Source: Clostridia bacterium (GTDB taxonomy: Bacteria > Bacillota > Clostridia > Oscillospirales > Butyricicoccaceae). From it: a stretch of 64,000 bases of DNA. The stretch spans positions 1 to 64,000 of the forward strand of contig JAJPXP010000032.1 of assembly GCA_021205365.1 (NCBI GenBank), read 5' to 3'. Positions 25,907-35,617 of this stretch are shown one piece after another. Both the position numbers and the translations under genes were made by a program. Numbering within the stretch: the stretch's first letter is position 1; each line of letters begins with the position of its first letter. The notes under the pieces are model-generated. The model was given only the letters and a program-made list of their open reading frames with translations. It did no database searches and was not told the DNA's origin.

Positions 25907-27454
25907 TACAGTTCCCGGCGGCTTAGATGTGATGTCATACACGACGCGGTTAATATGTTCTACCTCGTTGGTAATGCGATTTGACACCTTTGCAAGAATA
26001 TCATACGGAATCTTTGCCCAGTCAGCGGTCATGAAATCGTCCGTAGTAACCGCACGGATTGCTACAAGATTATCATACGTTCTGTGATCCCCCATGACAC
26101 CTACCGTGTTAACACCCGGAAGTACACAGAAAAACTGGGAAAGCTCCTTCTCATAGCCATTTTTAGCCATTTCATCCCGGAGAACCCAATCTGCTTCCTG
26201 CAGAATCTTTACCTTTTCGGCAGTAATTTCTCCAATAATTCTAACGCCAAGTCCCGGGCCTGGGAATGGCTGACGCCATACCAGCTCATGCGGAATACCG
26301 AGCTTTTCACCGACAGCGCGAACTTCGTCCTTAAACAGATCACCAAGCGGTTCAATTGTGCCAAGGAATTGGATATCCTCCGGCATTTTCGCCATATTAT
26401 GATGCGTCTTAATGACAGCAGTATTGGCCTTACCGTCACTCTTGCCCTTGCCCGATTCAATTCTGTCAGGGTAAATTGTACCCTGTGCAAAGAATCCATC
26501 CTCTGCCTGACTACGGATTTCATCCCAGAAAACCTTATAAAATTCTGTGCCAATAATCTTACGCTTTTCCTCTGGGTCAGTAACACCCTTCAGTTTGGCC
26601 ATGAAATGATCGCCGCAGTTGACACGAACAAAATTCATATCAAACATGGTGGTAAAGGTTTCTTCAACAAAATCACCTTCGTCTTTACGCATCAGACCTT
26701 GATCGACAAATACACAGGTAAGCTGCTTACCAACGGCACGCGACAGCAATCCTGCTGCAACAGAACTATCTACGCCGCCAGACAAGCCGAGAATAACCTT
26801 TTTGTCACCAATTTGCTCACGAAGAGCCGCAACGGTATTTTCAATAAAGTTGTCCATAACCCAGTCACCGTTACACTGGCAAATCTCATACAGGAAGTTA
26901 TGCAGTACCTGCTTGCCATACTCAGAATGTGTGACCTCCGGATGGAACTGAACTGCATAAATATTCTTTTCTGTATTCTGCATAGCAGCACACGGACAGT
27001 CATTGGTCCTGCCAATAATCTCATAACCTTCCGGTGGAGCAGCAATATAATCGGTATGGCTCATCCATACAACAGATTTTTCTGCAACATTCTGAAACAG
27101 CTTGCATTCCTTATCCGTAATATCTAGCTCAATTTTACCATACTCGGATACCGGAGAAGGTTTTACCTCGCCATCAGCCATCCATGCAATCAGCTGGCAG
27201 CCATAGCAAATGCCGAGGATAGGTACACCAATTTCAAGAATCTCATTCGTATAATGCGGTGAATTCATGTCAAAAACAGAGTTCGGGCCGCCGGTAAAGA
27301 TAATACCACTCGGATTCATCGCCTTAATTTCATCTAATGGAGTTGTATACGGCTTAATTTCACAGTATACATTACATTCACGTACCCGACGGGCAATCAA
27401 CTGATTATATTGTCCGCCAAAGTCAAGAATCAGAACAACCTGTTGTTTCTGCAT
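25895..27454 (-). CDS. guaA: GMP synthase (glutamine-hydrolysing)
   Basis: A 519-residue enzyme converting XMP to GMP with ATP and glutamine. The class I glutamine amidotransferase domain (residues 1-190) has Cys83 in GICYGCQL and the His-x-Glu pair in QFHPEVTHSE. The ATP pyrophosphatase domain follows with the P-loop GLSGGVDSSV near 230, then the C-terminal dimerisation domain ending PPGTVEWE. AAGGAG lies eight bases before the ATG at 27454; the track adds 15 codons upstream. Its 3' end appears to serve as an attachment site. Confidence 0.96.
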   Translation of the reverse strand: MQKQQVVLILDFGGQYNQLIARRVRECNVYCEIKPYTTPLDEIKAMNPSGIIFTGGPNSVFDMNSPHYTNEILEIGVPILGICYGCQLIAWMADGEVKPSPVSEYGKIELDITDKECKLFQNVAEKSVVWMSHTDYIAAPPEGYEIIGRTNDCPCAAMQNTEKNIYAVQFHPEVTHSEYGKQVLHNFLYEICQCNGDWVMDNFIENTVAALREQIGDKKVILGLSGGVDSSVAAGLLSRAVGKQLTCVFVDQGLMRKDEGDFVEETFTTMFDMNFVRVNCGDHFMAKLKGVTDPEEKRKIIGTEFYKVFWDEIRSQAEDGFFAQGTIYPDRIESGKGKSDGKANTAVIKTHHNMAKMPEDIQFLGTIEPLGDLFKDEVRAVGEKLGIPHELVWRQPFPGPGLGVRIIGEITAEKVKILQEADWVLRDEMAKNGYEKELSQFFCVLPGVNTVGVMGDHRTYDNLVAIRAVTTDDFMTADWAKIPYDILAKVSNRITNEVEHINRVVYDITSKPPGTVEWE

Positions 27455-27524
27455 ACGAGTTACTCCTTTTCCTCTGTAAAACGGTATCTCCATACACATC
27501 TTACAAAATATAATTTATCTATCC

Positions 27525-27553
27525 ATTATGCCATAATTTGGTTTCATCGACAA
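27525..27553 (-). promoter_or_regulatory. guaA promoter
   Basis: On the minus strand TTGTCG, 17 bases, CATAAT, 71 bases before the start. I see no purine riboswitch in the leader. Confidence 0.5.
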
Positions 27554-27562
27554 GAGTTTTTC

Positions 27563-29338
27563 TTATTCTACACGTAGTTTTTCGATTTTCTTTTCATCTG
27601 GAGTCACAAATGCAGTCTGATAAACATGATAAATGACCATACCCGGCTTGGCGCCATTCGGCTTTTTTATATTACGAACCTGAGAATAATCTACCGGAAT
27701 CTGCGAAGAACCACGTGCCTGAGAATGCCATGCTGCAATTTGAGCTGCTTCTGTCATTGCTTCATTGGTAGGTTCGCGCCCATCACATACCAGAATCACA
27801 TGGGAACCATGAATCTTCTGGGTATGAAACCACATATCACTCTTGAACGCTGTCTTGAGCGTCAACAGATCATTCTGCGTATTGTTTTTGCCCGCAAAAA
27901 CGTCAAATCCATCTGTGGTCCTGTAATGAAACGGTTTCCCCTGCACCGGCTTGGCATGACGGCGTTTTTTCTTATCCTGCTTTGCCGACAAATAACCGGT
28001 TGCTACCAGTTCTTCATGAATCTGTGCCAAATCCGTCAGGTTTTCAGCTTCTGTAATCGCTTCCAATACACTATCCAGATACAACAATTCCTGTTCACCC
28101 TGTGCAATCTGTTTTGTCAGCTGTTCTTCGGCATTTTTTGCCTTGGTATACAGCTTAAACTGCTTCTGTGCATTCTGCTGGGGAGATAAACGGATATCCA
28201 GATTAATTTCAATCTCCGGACAAGCTGGATCATAATAATCGATCACTTTCACCTTGCGGGAACCCGGTTCAATCTGGTACAGATTCGCAGTAATCAAATC
28301 GCCACGACGTTTATATTTCTCCCGGTTCTGGGAACTGCTCAGCTCCTTTCGCTGTGCTGCAAGCTTGCGCCGTACACGATCACGTGCATTCTGAATCGTA
28401 TGATTCATATTCGCTGCATGATGGCGAATCCGTTCAATATTGCTCTTTTTCTCATAGAAATCAGACAGCAGCTGCGAAAAGCTTTCTGCCTGTGTATTCT
28501 GCATCAGCTCACCATACTGTGTAACCGGCATAACCGTATAATCAAAGACCGTGCCATCTCCGGTATTGCTCACCAGATATGGTTTCATCCGATTATCTTC
28601 TATCATCTGTACAAAATCCGCCAATACATCTGACAAGCTACTGCGTTCTCCATCCGTTAAATCACACATGGCCTTTCCTGTTTCCCCACAGGCACGGCAG
28701 GCAAGCTCACGACAGAGCAACGGGGAAAGCCCTTTGAAATGGCTGAGGAGCCACCGATCTATAGCCGTATCGTCATCCGCTGCACGAATCGCTGCCGCAA
28801 GGCCAGCCTGAGAAATTTCCATCAAATTCAGCTTGTCCTGCGGAGGCGGCATACGGTAAAACAGTCCCGGTAGTACCTGACGTTTGCCCGATATATCCCC
28901 ATCAATACGCTTGACCGCATCCAGAATCCGGCCTTCTGCATCATATAAGATAATATTGGAATATTTACCCATCAATTCGACAGCCAAATATTTTTTGCTG
29001 GGAACACCCATTTCATCTACCGTATCACATGTAATGATTGCCATACGCTCCATATCCGGTGAAGCCACGGAAACAATTTTTGCTCCCTGCAAATGCTTCC
29101 GCATCAACATACAGAACATCGGCGGAGCTGCCGGATTTTCACGTCCTGTTTCAATAAAGTGCATACGCGGTGTACCCGCTCCAACAGACAGCAACAGCTT
29201 TACACTGCCGCGCATGAGCCGGACAGACAGTACAATTTCATCCCGTTCCGGCTGGTATATTTTGTCAATGCGTCCTCCAGCCATACGTGCATCAATTTCA
29301 CGTACCGTTGCCAGCAGGCACACAGCATCCAATGGCAT
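27563..29338 (-). CDS. rqcH: Rqc2 homologue RqcH (NFACT family)
   Basis: A 591-residue ribosome quality-control factor that binds stalled 50S-peptidyl-tRNA complexes and recruits tRNA-Ala for C-terminal alanine tailing. It shows the NFACT-N domain (MPLDAVCLLATVREIDARM..., residues 1-200), helix-hairpin-helix region, a long charged coiled coil (about 280-430) and the NFACT-R domain (PFHYRTTDGFDVFAGKNNTQND, then MWFHTQKIHGSHVIL). Older annotations call it fibronectin-binding protein. Length is normal for the family. Confidence 0.93.
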   Translation of the reverse strand: MPLDAVCLLATVREIDARMAGGRIDKIYQPERDEIVLSVRLMRGSVKLLLSVGAGTPRMHFIETGRENPAAPPMFCMLMRKHLQGAKIVSVASPDMERMAIITCDTVDEMGVPSKKYLAVELMGKYSNIILYDAEGRILDAVKRIDGDISGKRQVLPGLFYRMPPPQDKLNLMEISQAGLAAAIRAADDDTAIDRWLLSHFKGLSPLLCRELACRACGETGKAMCDLTDGERSSLSDVLADFVQMIEDNRMKPYLVSNTGDGTVFDYTVMPVTQYGELMQNTQAESFSQLLSDFYEKKSNIERIRHHAANMNHTIQNARDRVRRKLAAQRKELSSSQNREKYKRRGDLITANLYQIEPGSRKVKVIDYYDPACPEIEINLDIRLSPQQNAQKQFKLYTKAKNAEEQLTKQIAQGEQELLYLDSVLEAITEAENLTDLAQIHEELVATGYLSAKQDKKKRRHAKPVQGKPFHYRTTDGFDVFAGKNNTQNDLLTLKTAFKSDMWFHTQKIHGSHVILVCDGREPTNEAMTEAAQIAAWHSQARGSSQIPVDYSQVRNIKKPNGAKPGMVIYHVYQTAFVTPDEKKIEKLRVE

Positions 29339-29375
29339 AAAAATACTCCTTTTTTTGATTCATTTTCTGAACAAA

Positions 29376-29405
29376 ATTATAATCGACCTGCCGATAGAAA
29401 GTCAA
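29376..29405 (-). promoter_or_regulatory. rqcH promoter
   Basis: On the minus strand TTGACT, 18 bases, TATAAT, 38 bases before the ATG. Confidence 0.6.
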
Positions 29406-29493
29406 GGTATGTTGCGGATTCCGCATCATGTTATTCGGTGAATCATTTCATCACGCATGAAAATCATCATTGTATTATTAACATGTTTATAAT

Positions 29494-29522
29494 TTGACGA
29501 ATTGGTATTCCTGTGCTAAGAT
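29494..29522 (+). promoter_or_regulatory. Alcohol/aldehyde dehydrogenase operon promoter
   Basis: TTGACG, 17 bases, TAAGAT, 41 bases before the first ATG. Confidence 0.6.
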
Positions 29523-29563
29523 CAGACTGAATAAAAATATTATGATGATTTGGAGATCATTTC

Positions 29564-30772
29564 ATGAATATCCCTGAAAAAGTTTACTGTCGTACCTTTC
29601 AGACAGCACTGCATACCGCACTTCCATTCCTCCCTTACCGCAAGCCAAAGCTGCTGGACAGCATCAATGAAGTACCTCATTTACTCCGTCAAAAGCATAT
29701 CGACTGCGTACTGCTGATTACTGACCCCAGTATCCGGAAATTGGGCATTACCAGGCCACTGGAAGATACTCTGGACAAATCCGGTATCCACTGTATTGTC
29801 TATGACAAAACGGTTGCCAATCCGACGAGTAAAAATGTAGAAACCGCACGTGTTCTATTTCTAAAGAACCATTGTCAGGCAATCATTGGCTTTGGCGGCG
29901 GCTCTTCTATTGACTGTGCCAAGGCAACCGGTGCACGTATTGCAAAGCCACGTCAGAATCTATCCAGCATGGAGGGAATCTTAAAGGTACATAAAAGGCT
30001 TCCCTTGCTGGTTGCTATTCCAACAACCGCCGGAACAGGCAGTGAAGCCACGCTTGCTGCTGTTATTGTAGACAGTAAAACCCGCCATAAGTATCCAATC
30101 AATGATTTCCCATTAATTCCGCATTATGCTGTACTCGATCCGGAAGTAACCCGTTCCCTGCCGCGTCATGTAACCGCTACTACCGGTATGGATGCATTGA
30201 CCCATGCAATTGAGGCATATATAGGGCGTTCTACTACAGCCGAAACCAGAGCAGATGCTACGGAAGCAGTCCGTTTAATTTTTGCCAATCTTGACCGTGT
30301 CTGCCGGGATGGCAACGACATGAAAGCCCGCCGGAACATGCTTCATGCAGCATATCTCGCCGGTTCTGCTTTTTCAAAATCTTATGTAGGTTATGTTCAT
30401 GCAGTTGCACATTCTCTCGGCGGAAGATATAATGTACCACATGGACTTGCAAATGCAGTTTTACTCCCCCATGTACTGGAAGCATATGGCCCTGCAGCTC
30501 ATGAGAAGCTGGCAGAACTTGCTATTTCAGCCGGGCTGGCATCCCGTGCTGACAGCGCAAAGGATGGCGCAGAAGCGATGATTCAGGCAATCAAGGAAAT
30601 GAAGCTTCGTTTGGATATTCCCGATACGATTCCCGAAATCAAAGCGGAGGATATCCCATCTCTTTCGCGCATTGCTGCCAGAGAAGCAAATCCACTGTAT
30701 CCGGTGCCCGTCCTGATGGATGCAAAGCAGCTGGAGCAGTTTTATTATGATGTAATGGAGGTATCTTCATGA
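29564..30772 (+). CDS. Iron-containing alcohol dehydrogenase
   Basis: A 402-residue group III metal-dependent dehydrogenase. NAD-binding GFGGGSSIDCAKA near residues 107-119, TTAGTGSEAT near 155-164, and the metal ligands in GMDALTHAIEAYIG near 205 and HAVAHSLGGRYNVPHGLANA near 280-299 are intact. It interconverts an aldehyde and an alcohol. GGAGATCATTTC precedes the ATG. Its stop overlaps the aldehyde dehydrogenase start (ATGA), so the two enzymes likely act in sequence on one substrate in fermentation. Confidence 0.93.
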   Translation: MNIPEKVYCRTFQTALHTALPFLPYRKPKLLDSINEVPHLLRQKHIDCVLLITDPSIRKLGITRPLEDTLDKSGIHCIVYDKTVANPTSKNVETARVLFLKNHCQAIIGFGGGSSIDCAKATGARIAKPRQNLSSMEGILKVHKRLPLLVAIPTTAGTGSEATLAAVIVDSKTRHKYPINDFPLIPHYAVLDPEVTRSLPRHVTATTGMDALTHAIEAYIGRSTTAETRADATEAVRLIFANLDRVCRDGNDMKARRNMLHAAYLAGSAFSKSYVGYVHAVAHSLGGRYNVPHGLANAVLLPHVLEAYGPAAHEKLAELAISAGLASRADSAKDGAEAMIQAIKEMKLRLDIPDTIPEIKAEDIPSLSRIAAREANPLYPVPVLMDAKQLEQFYYDVMEVSS

Positions 30773-32148
30773 CCCCGGAAGAAATCCATAAGATTGTCAC
30801 CAGACAGCGGGAATACTTTACAAGCGGTGCAACCCTGCCGGTAGACAACCGTGTTGATGCACTGCGCCGGTTAAAAGCAGCAATCCAAAAGCATGAAAAT
30901 GATATTGCAATCGCATTAAAAAAAGATCTTGGAAAAAGCAGATCGGAAGGCTATATGTGTGAAATCGGCATGGTGCTCAGTGAGCTTTCCTTCATGATAA
31001 AGCATGTACGTTCCTATGCAAGAGAAAAACGTGCTATTACACCGCTGGCACAATATGTTTCCCGCAGTTATGTCAAACCATCTCCTCGCGGTGTCATATT
31101 AATCATGAGCCCATGGAATTATCCATTTATGCTGACACTTGATCCGTTGGTAGATGCGATTGCAGCCGGAAATACCGCAGTTGTAAAGCCAAGTGCCTAT
31201 TCCCCCTATACAAGTGAAATCGTACAGACAATTCTTTCGGAATGCTTTGCACCAGATTATGTTGCAGTCATTACGGGCGGACGCGCAGAAAACAGCTGTC
31301 TGCTGAACGAATGCTTCGATTATATTTTCTTCACTGGCAGTCAGGCAGTTGGCAAGGAAGTCATGCGCCATGCTGCAGAAAACCTGACACCGGTTACGCT
31401 GGAGCTGGGCGGCAAAAGCCCGGTTATCGTAGACAAAACTGCGAAGCTGAATATCACTGCCCGCCGCATCGTTTTTGGCAAATTCCTGAACTGTGGTCAA
31501 ACCTGTGTTGCACCGGATTATATTTACTGTGACGAGAGTATCCGAGACGATCTGATTAAGGCTCTGATCCGCGAAACCAAGCGCCAGTTTGGTGCAGATG
31601 CACTGGCAAACAATGATTATGGCAAAATTATAAACCAGAAACATTTTGACCGCATTTCCCGCCTCATTGACCCGGAAAAGAAGGTTTATGGTGGAAAAAT
31701 GGACCCGGAGAACCTGCGTATCGGTCCGACCATTCTGTCCGATGTCACATGGGACGATCCGGTGATGCAGGAAGAAATCTTTGGCCCGATTGTTCCGGTT
31801 CTGACCTTTTCGGATATCGAGGATGCTTTACAGGAAATCAACGCACATCCGCACCCGCTTGCGTTCTATCTGTTTACACAGGACAAGAAAACGGTAAAGC
31901 ATGTGACGGAAACCTGTGCCTTTGGCGGCGGCTGTATCAACGATACCATCATTCACTTGGCAACCACCAACATGGGCTTTGGCGGTACCGGCGCCAGCGG
32001 CATGGGTGCATACCATGGAAAGGTTGGCTTTGATACTTTCTCCCATCACAAAAGTATCGTTGATAAAAAAACGTGGCTTGATCTGCCCATGCGGTATCAG
32101 CCATATACCAAACTGTATGACAATCTCGTACGCATGTTTTTGAAATAA
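30769..32148 (+). CDS. Aldehyde dehydrogenase family protein
   Basis: A 459-residue NAD(P)-dependent, short-form class 3-like aldehyde dehydrogenase. PWNYPF near residue 116, TLELGGKSPVIVD near 207 (general-base Glu) and GQTCVAPDY near 245 (catalytic Cys) are conserved, as is the EEIFGPIVPV motif near 330. It oxidises an aldehyde to an acid and, with the overlapping alcohol dehydrogenase, forms a two-step alcohol/aldehyde module. No CoA-acylating domain is present. Confidence 0.93.
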   Translation: MTPEEIHKIVTRQREYFTSGATLPVDNRVDALRRLKAAIQKHENDIAIALKKDLGKSRSEGYMCEIGMVLSELSFMIKHVRSYAREKRAITPLAQYVSRSYVKPSPRGVILIMSPWNYPFMLTLDPLVDAIAAGNTAVVKPSAYSPYTSEIVQTILSECFAPDYVAVITGGRAENSCLLNECFDYIFFTGSQAVGKEVMRHAAENLTPVTLELGGKSPVIVDKTAKLNITARRIVFGKFLNCGQTCVAPDYIYCDESIRDDLIKALIRETKRQFGADALANNDYGKIINQKHFDRISRLIDPEKKVYGGKMDPENLRIGPTILSDVTWDDPVMQEEIFGPIVPVLTFSDIEDALQEINAHPHPLAFYLFTQDKKTVKHVTETCAFGGGCINDTIIHLATTNMGFGGTGASGMGAYHGKVGFDTFSHHKSIVDKKTWLDLPMRYQPYTKLYDNLVRMFLK

Positions 32149-32149
32149 A

Positions 32150-32203
32150 CAAAACCCCATCAGACCGTTCTTTGTATTCTGAATGTCTGGTGGGGTTTTG
32201 TTC
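32150..32203 (+). terminator. Operon terminator
   Basis: CAAAACCCCATCAGAC pairs with GTCTGGTGGGGTTTTG (one G-T) around an 18-base loop. Confidence 0.8.
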
Positions 32204-32313
32204 AGCTGCCTTTGTATCAGCAGACGTGCTATCCGCCCAGTACCTAAAATAAGAGGAAAGATGTGATTACATCTGATAGAATGATCATACTACATAACGA
32301 AAGGAAGCATCAT

Positions 32314-33177
32314 ATGGAGTGGAATGAAAAACTGCAAAAAATACTTGATTATATAGAAAATCATTTACAGCGCACAGAAGAACCAATTGACAAAGAAGAG
32401 ATTTCAAAAATCGCCGGATGTTCCTTTGGCTTTTTCCAAAAAATATTTTCATATATGAATGGTATCAGTTTTGCTGAATATGTACGCTCGCGAAAACTCA
32501 CCTTGGCAGGATATGATTTGAAGAGTACGGATAGGAAAGTCGTGGATATCAGCTATAAATATGGATATGATTCTCCCACATCATTTACAAAAGCATTTCA
32601 ACAGTTTCACGGCGTATCCCCCGCAGAAGCAAGAGCACATGATATAACGCTTAGGGTTTATCCAAAAATGCAATTATATACAAAACAGCAATATAGTTGG
32701 AAACTCGAAAAGAAAAGCAGTTTTCGATTGATAGGAAAAAGCATCAAAGTGTCCTGTAAGGATAACGCTCATTACATAAAAATACCTGAATTTTGGAATG
32801 AATGCCAACGAAATGGTGTGTATTCTCAGCTAATATCAATGGATGATGGAAATCCAAAAGGATTATTTGGCTTGTTTGGGGCCTATGATGAACAAGCCAA
32901 AACAATAGAATACGCTATTATGGCTGTATCGGAACGAGAACTTCCTCGGGGATTTGATGAAATCGTAATTCCTGATGTTACATGGGTGATTTTTGACTGC
33001 AACGGTCCCGTACCGCAGGCAATACATCATGGCTGGAAATATTTGAATGAAGAATGGCTCATAAAGTATCCATTCCAACATGCAAAATGTCCGGAATTAG
33101 AATGGTATAGCGCTGGAAATTCTTTTGATAAAAATTACTTCAGTCAGATTTGGATTCCGATTGTAGAGGAGGAATAG
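32314..33177 (+). CDS. AraC-family regulator with GyrI-like effector domain
   Basis: A 287-residue regulator with its two AraC-type helix-turn-helix units at the N terminus (about 10-110; SKIAGCSFGFFQKIFS and ISYKYGYDSPTSFTKAFQQFHG) and a GyrI-like small-molecule-binding domain from about 125 to the end. This order is that of multidrug/organic-compound sensors of the Rob/SoxS-like class in Firmicutes. AAAGGAAG six bases before the ATG at 32314 sets the start. It is AT-rich compared with its neighbours and pairs with the next gene, three bases away, so it was probably acquired. Confidence 0.88.
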   Translation: MEWNEKLQKILDYIENHLQRTEEPIDKEEISKIAGCSFGFFQKIFSYMNGISFAEYVRSRKLTLAGYDLKSTDRKVVDISYKYGYDSPTSFTKAFQQFHGVSPAEARAHDITLRVYPKMQLYTKQQYSWKLEKKSSFRLIGKSIKVSCKDNAHYIKIPEFWNECQRNGVYSQLISMDDGNPKGLFGLFGAYDEQAKTIEYAIMAVSERELPRGFDEIVIPDVTWVIFDCNGPVPQAIHHGWKYLNEEWLIKYPFQHAKCPELEWYSAGNSFDKNYFSQIWIPIVEEE

Positions 33178-33180
33178 AAT

Positions 33181-33648
33181 ATGGTTCATTTAGTTTATTG
33201 TGACAAAACCGGAAAAAAGGGTGAACGAGTTCTGGATAAGATTTTGGCAGGAACAAAAACCATGATTGTACGAGGAGCTGCAGGCAGGAAAATTCCCCAT
33301 AGCAGAGTTTTTCAAGACGATACACTTTATTTTATGGAAAAAGGAAGTTTCAAGATCTCAGCAAAAGCCACCGTAAAACAGGTGACAAACCATGTAAAAT
33401 TAACCGATAAACAAATTACAGCTGTACTTTCTGATAATCAAAATAAATTAGATTTAACCGAAAAGCAAAAAATACGCTGGCACAAAAAATGCCTGTGTCT
33501 TGTAGAATTTTTTGATGTTAAGGAAATCGCTCCCCCTCTTGCATTCGAGCATCAAGGGAATATGGATGATTGGCTTATTCTTGAAAAAATTGCAGACGTT
33601 GTGGCGGGAACAAGTATTCCATATAACTATGACAAAGCAAGATTTTAG
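33181..33648 (+). CDS. PUA/ASCH-like domain protein
   Basis: A 155-residue protein whose first half (VLDKILAGTKTMIVRGAAGRK, then VFQDDTLYFMEKGS) has the pattern of ASCH/PUA-like nucleic-acid-binding folds. This assignment rests on motif resemblance only. It follows the AraC gene by three bases and has the same low GC, so the two form one unit. Function unknown. Confidence 0.6.
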   Translation: MVHLVYCDKTGKKGERVLDKILAGTKTMIVRGAAGRKIPHSRVFQDDTLYFMEKGSFKISAKATVKQVTNHVKLTDKQITAVLSDNQNKLDLTEKQKIRWHKKCLCLVEFFDVKEIAPPLAFEHQGNMDDWLILEKIADVVAGTSIPYNYDKARF

Positions 33649-33684
33649 AGAAATGTAATGCAAACCATCTTCCCAAAATAAACC

Positions 33685-33727
33685 AAAGACCCTGATCTGC
33701 AGTATGATCTGCCATTCAGGGTCTTTT
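33685..33727 (+). terminator. Terminator after the AraC/PUA-like pair
   Basis: AAGACCCTGA and TCAGGGTCTT with a long loop, then TTC. It may also stop the convergent minus-strand transcript. Confidence 0.7.
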
Positions 33728-33746
33728 CATATACTTCTCTTAAAAT

Positions 33747-34523
33747 TTAATAAAAGCTGATACAGTCACAATGCAGCTTGGAAACATGAATTACCAGTTC
33801 CGGGAACTGTGCTGCAATCAGGTCACGGAAACCATGTGCAACTGGATTTTCTGTCGGAAAATGTCCGGCATCCAGCAGATTCAAGCCAATATCATGTGCT
33901 TTCATCATAATATCATAGCTGCAATCACCAATCACAAAGGTGTCTGCACCCTTTGCTACAGCATAATCCATCAGTTTGCCGCAGGCTCCGCCGCCAACAG
34001 CAACACGCTGTACTATTTTACCGCCATCTGCAACACGTACACCACCGGCGCCCAGGGACAGCTTCACATGCTGTGCAAATTCTGCCAATGCCATTGGCTT
34101 CGGCAGATTGCCAACACGTCCAAGATTACCACCTTCGCCTGCTTCCATGTTGACGACATCCGTTAAACCAAGAGAAGCTGCCAGCAAATCATTGACGCCA
34201 GCAGAGGCACAATCCATATTCGTATGCATGCAGATACCAGAAATTCCCTTCTGAATCATGGAAATCAAAATACGACCAGTAACTGTATCTGCAGTGACAC
34301 GGCTGATGGAGGTAAAAATGACCGGATGGTGTGCCACAATCAGATTACATCCACGTTCTGCCGCTTCTTCTACAACAGTTTCTGTGATATCCAGTGCACA
34401 CAATACACCTTCTACTTTCGCTTCCGGATCTCCGACCAGTAGTCCAACATTGTCCCAATGCTCAGCCAATTCATATGGAGCAGCCTGCTCCAAACAATGT
34501 AAAACATCCTTTATCTGAACCAT
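33747..34523 (-). CDS. Nif3-like dinuclear metal centre protein
   Basis: A 258-residue member of the NIF3/YqfO family, ring-forming proteins with a two-metal site of unclear function. Ligand motifs HHPVIF near residue 64, HTNMD near 95 and the C-terminal GHFPTEN near 220 are present. It lacks the PII-like insert found in the longer YqfO form. AAGGAAGG five bases before the ATG at 34523 sets the start, one base after trmK, a conserved pairing in Firmicutes. Confidence 0.92.
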   Translation of the reverse strand: MVQIKDVLHCLEQAAPYELAEHWDNVGLLVGDPEAKVEGVLCALDITETVVEEAAERGCNLIVAHHPVIFTSISRVTADTVTGRILISMIQKGISGICMHTNMDCASAGVNDLLAASLGLTDVVNMEAGEGGNLGRVGNLPKPMALAEFAQHVKLSLGAGGVRVADGGKIVQRVAVGGGACGKLMDYAVAKGADTFVIGDCSYDIMMKAHDIGLNLLDAGHFPTENPVAHGFRDLIAAQFPELVIHVSKLHCDCISFY

Positions 34524-34524
34524 G

Positions 34525-35235
34525 TTATCCTTCCTTTCCAATCTGGCTCATCGCATCGCGCAGCACCTGTACATTTCCTCTGTGTAAAGCCAGTTCCTCC
34601 GGCTTCTGGTTTGATGCTTTTTCCAACGAGGCTGTAATGTTCTCCTCCCGTTCCAGCAGCCTTTTCAGGTATACTTCTGCCATTGGGTCACTCAATAGTG
34701 CCTTGGAAATGCAGCATTCCGGCAGAGATTTTTCCTGCAATTGGCTGCCGCCCCGCACTGTCATTACTGTATACATGCGTTTGCCTTCGCGGCAAAGGGA
34801 TTCCTTTTCAATCGCACCGCCATGAGCTGCAAGATACTGCCGCAGAAATGGCTGGGCTGTCATCGGCTGCAGCAAAAGCAAATGGTTCCCATCCAATGCC
34901 CATGAGTCATCCTCCAGAATCTGTGCGATGGTTTCACCGCCCATTCCGGCAATCACAATGGTATCGGCTTCCTCCGGCTGTATGGTGCACATGCCAGCTC
35001 CGAGCCGGAGAGAAATCTGATTTTCCAAGCCAAACTGCCGTGCTGTCCGTGCCGCGCTGTCCAGCGGTCCCTGCCGGATATCAGAAGCAATTGCAGTTTT
35101 AATTTTTCCTCTTCGCAGCAGTGCTGCCGGGATCAGGGCATGATCCGTACCGATATCTGCCAGCCTTGCACCATCTGGTACCTGTGCCATGATCGTGCGC
35201 AGGCGCGGTGTCAAATGCATCCGGTTCTCGAGCAT
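34525..35235 (-). CDS. trmK: tRNA (adenine-22-N1)-methyltransferase TrmK
   Basis: A 236-residue class I methyltransferase that makes m1A22 in certain tRNAs. The SAM-binding motif LADIGTDHALIP lies near residues 24-35, the catalytic-loop motif IAGMGGETI near 93, and a helical coiled C-terminal domain follows. GGAAGGAG before the ATG at 35235 sets the start; the track adds 21 codons through the DUF1858 terminator. It is translationally adjacent to the nif3-like gene. Confidence 0.92.
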   Translation of the reverse strand: MLENRMHLTPRLRTIMAQVPDGARLADIGTDHALIPAALLRRGKIKTAIASDIRQGPLDSAARTARQFGLENQISLRLGAGMCTIQPEEADTIVIAGMGGETIAQILEDDSWALDGNHLLLLQPMTAQPFLRQYLAAHGGAIEKESLCREGKRMYTVMTVRGGSQLQEKSLPECCISKALLSDPMAEVYLKRLLEREENITASLEKASNQKPEELALHRGNVQVLRDAMSQIGKEG

Positions 35236-35252
35236 ACTTCTCCTTCCTATAC

Positions 35253-35282
35253 AAAAAGGGCCGACACGTGAAGCATCGGCCC
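35253..35282 (-). terminator. Terminator of the DUF1858 gene
   Basis: AGGGCCGA and TCGGCCCT; on the minus strand the stem ends in a run of five T. It separates this gene from trmK. Confidence 0.75.
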
Positions 35283-35310
35283 TCCGGCGTTCATACAATA
35301 TTACAATAAC

Positions 35311-35517
35311 TTAGCCAATGCTCTGGAAGTAGTTGTTGATCTCTTCTACCAGCTCATCCGCATCGGTACCATGAACCATGCAAGCCTCTTCGATGCTCTC
35401 ACCCTGGGAATGCGGGCAGCCCAGGCAATGCATGCCGATGTTGATAAAGAACTGGGCGGTATTGATATCACGTGCGAGAACCTCGCCGATCGTGCTCTGT
35501 TTGGTAATAGCAGCCAT
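35311..35517 (-). CDS. DUF1858 domain protein
   Basis: A 68-residue protein matching the DUF1858 pattern: ITKQSTIGEVL at the start, then GMHCLGCPHSQGESIEEACMVHG with a CxxC that could be redox-active or metal-binding, as in proteins linked to hybrid-cluster or hydroxylamine-reductase proteins. AGGAGG lies eight bases before the ATG at 35517. The mobile element inserted about 100 bases upstream of it, so its promoter region may now be partly element-derived. Confidence 0.88.
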   Translation of the reverse strand: MAAITKQSTIGEVLARDINTAQFFINIGMHCLGCPHSQGESIEEACMVHGTDADELVEEINNYFQSIG

Positions 35518-35617
35518 GAGAATGACCTCCTGTTTTTTATAAAAATTTATGATAGTTGTATTATACTGTCTCTTTTCCGTTTTTTCAATACATAAGAAAA
35601 CATTTTGCAGAAAACGC

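Noticed and set aside
27455-27562. Purine riboswitch upstream of guaA
   Set aside because: The leader is only about 65 bases and shows no conserved purine-aptamer core.
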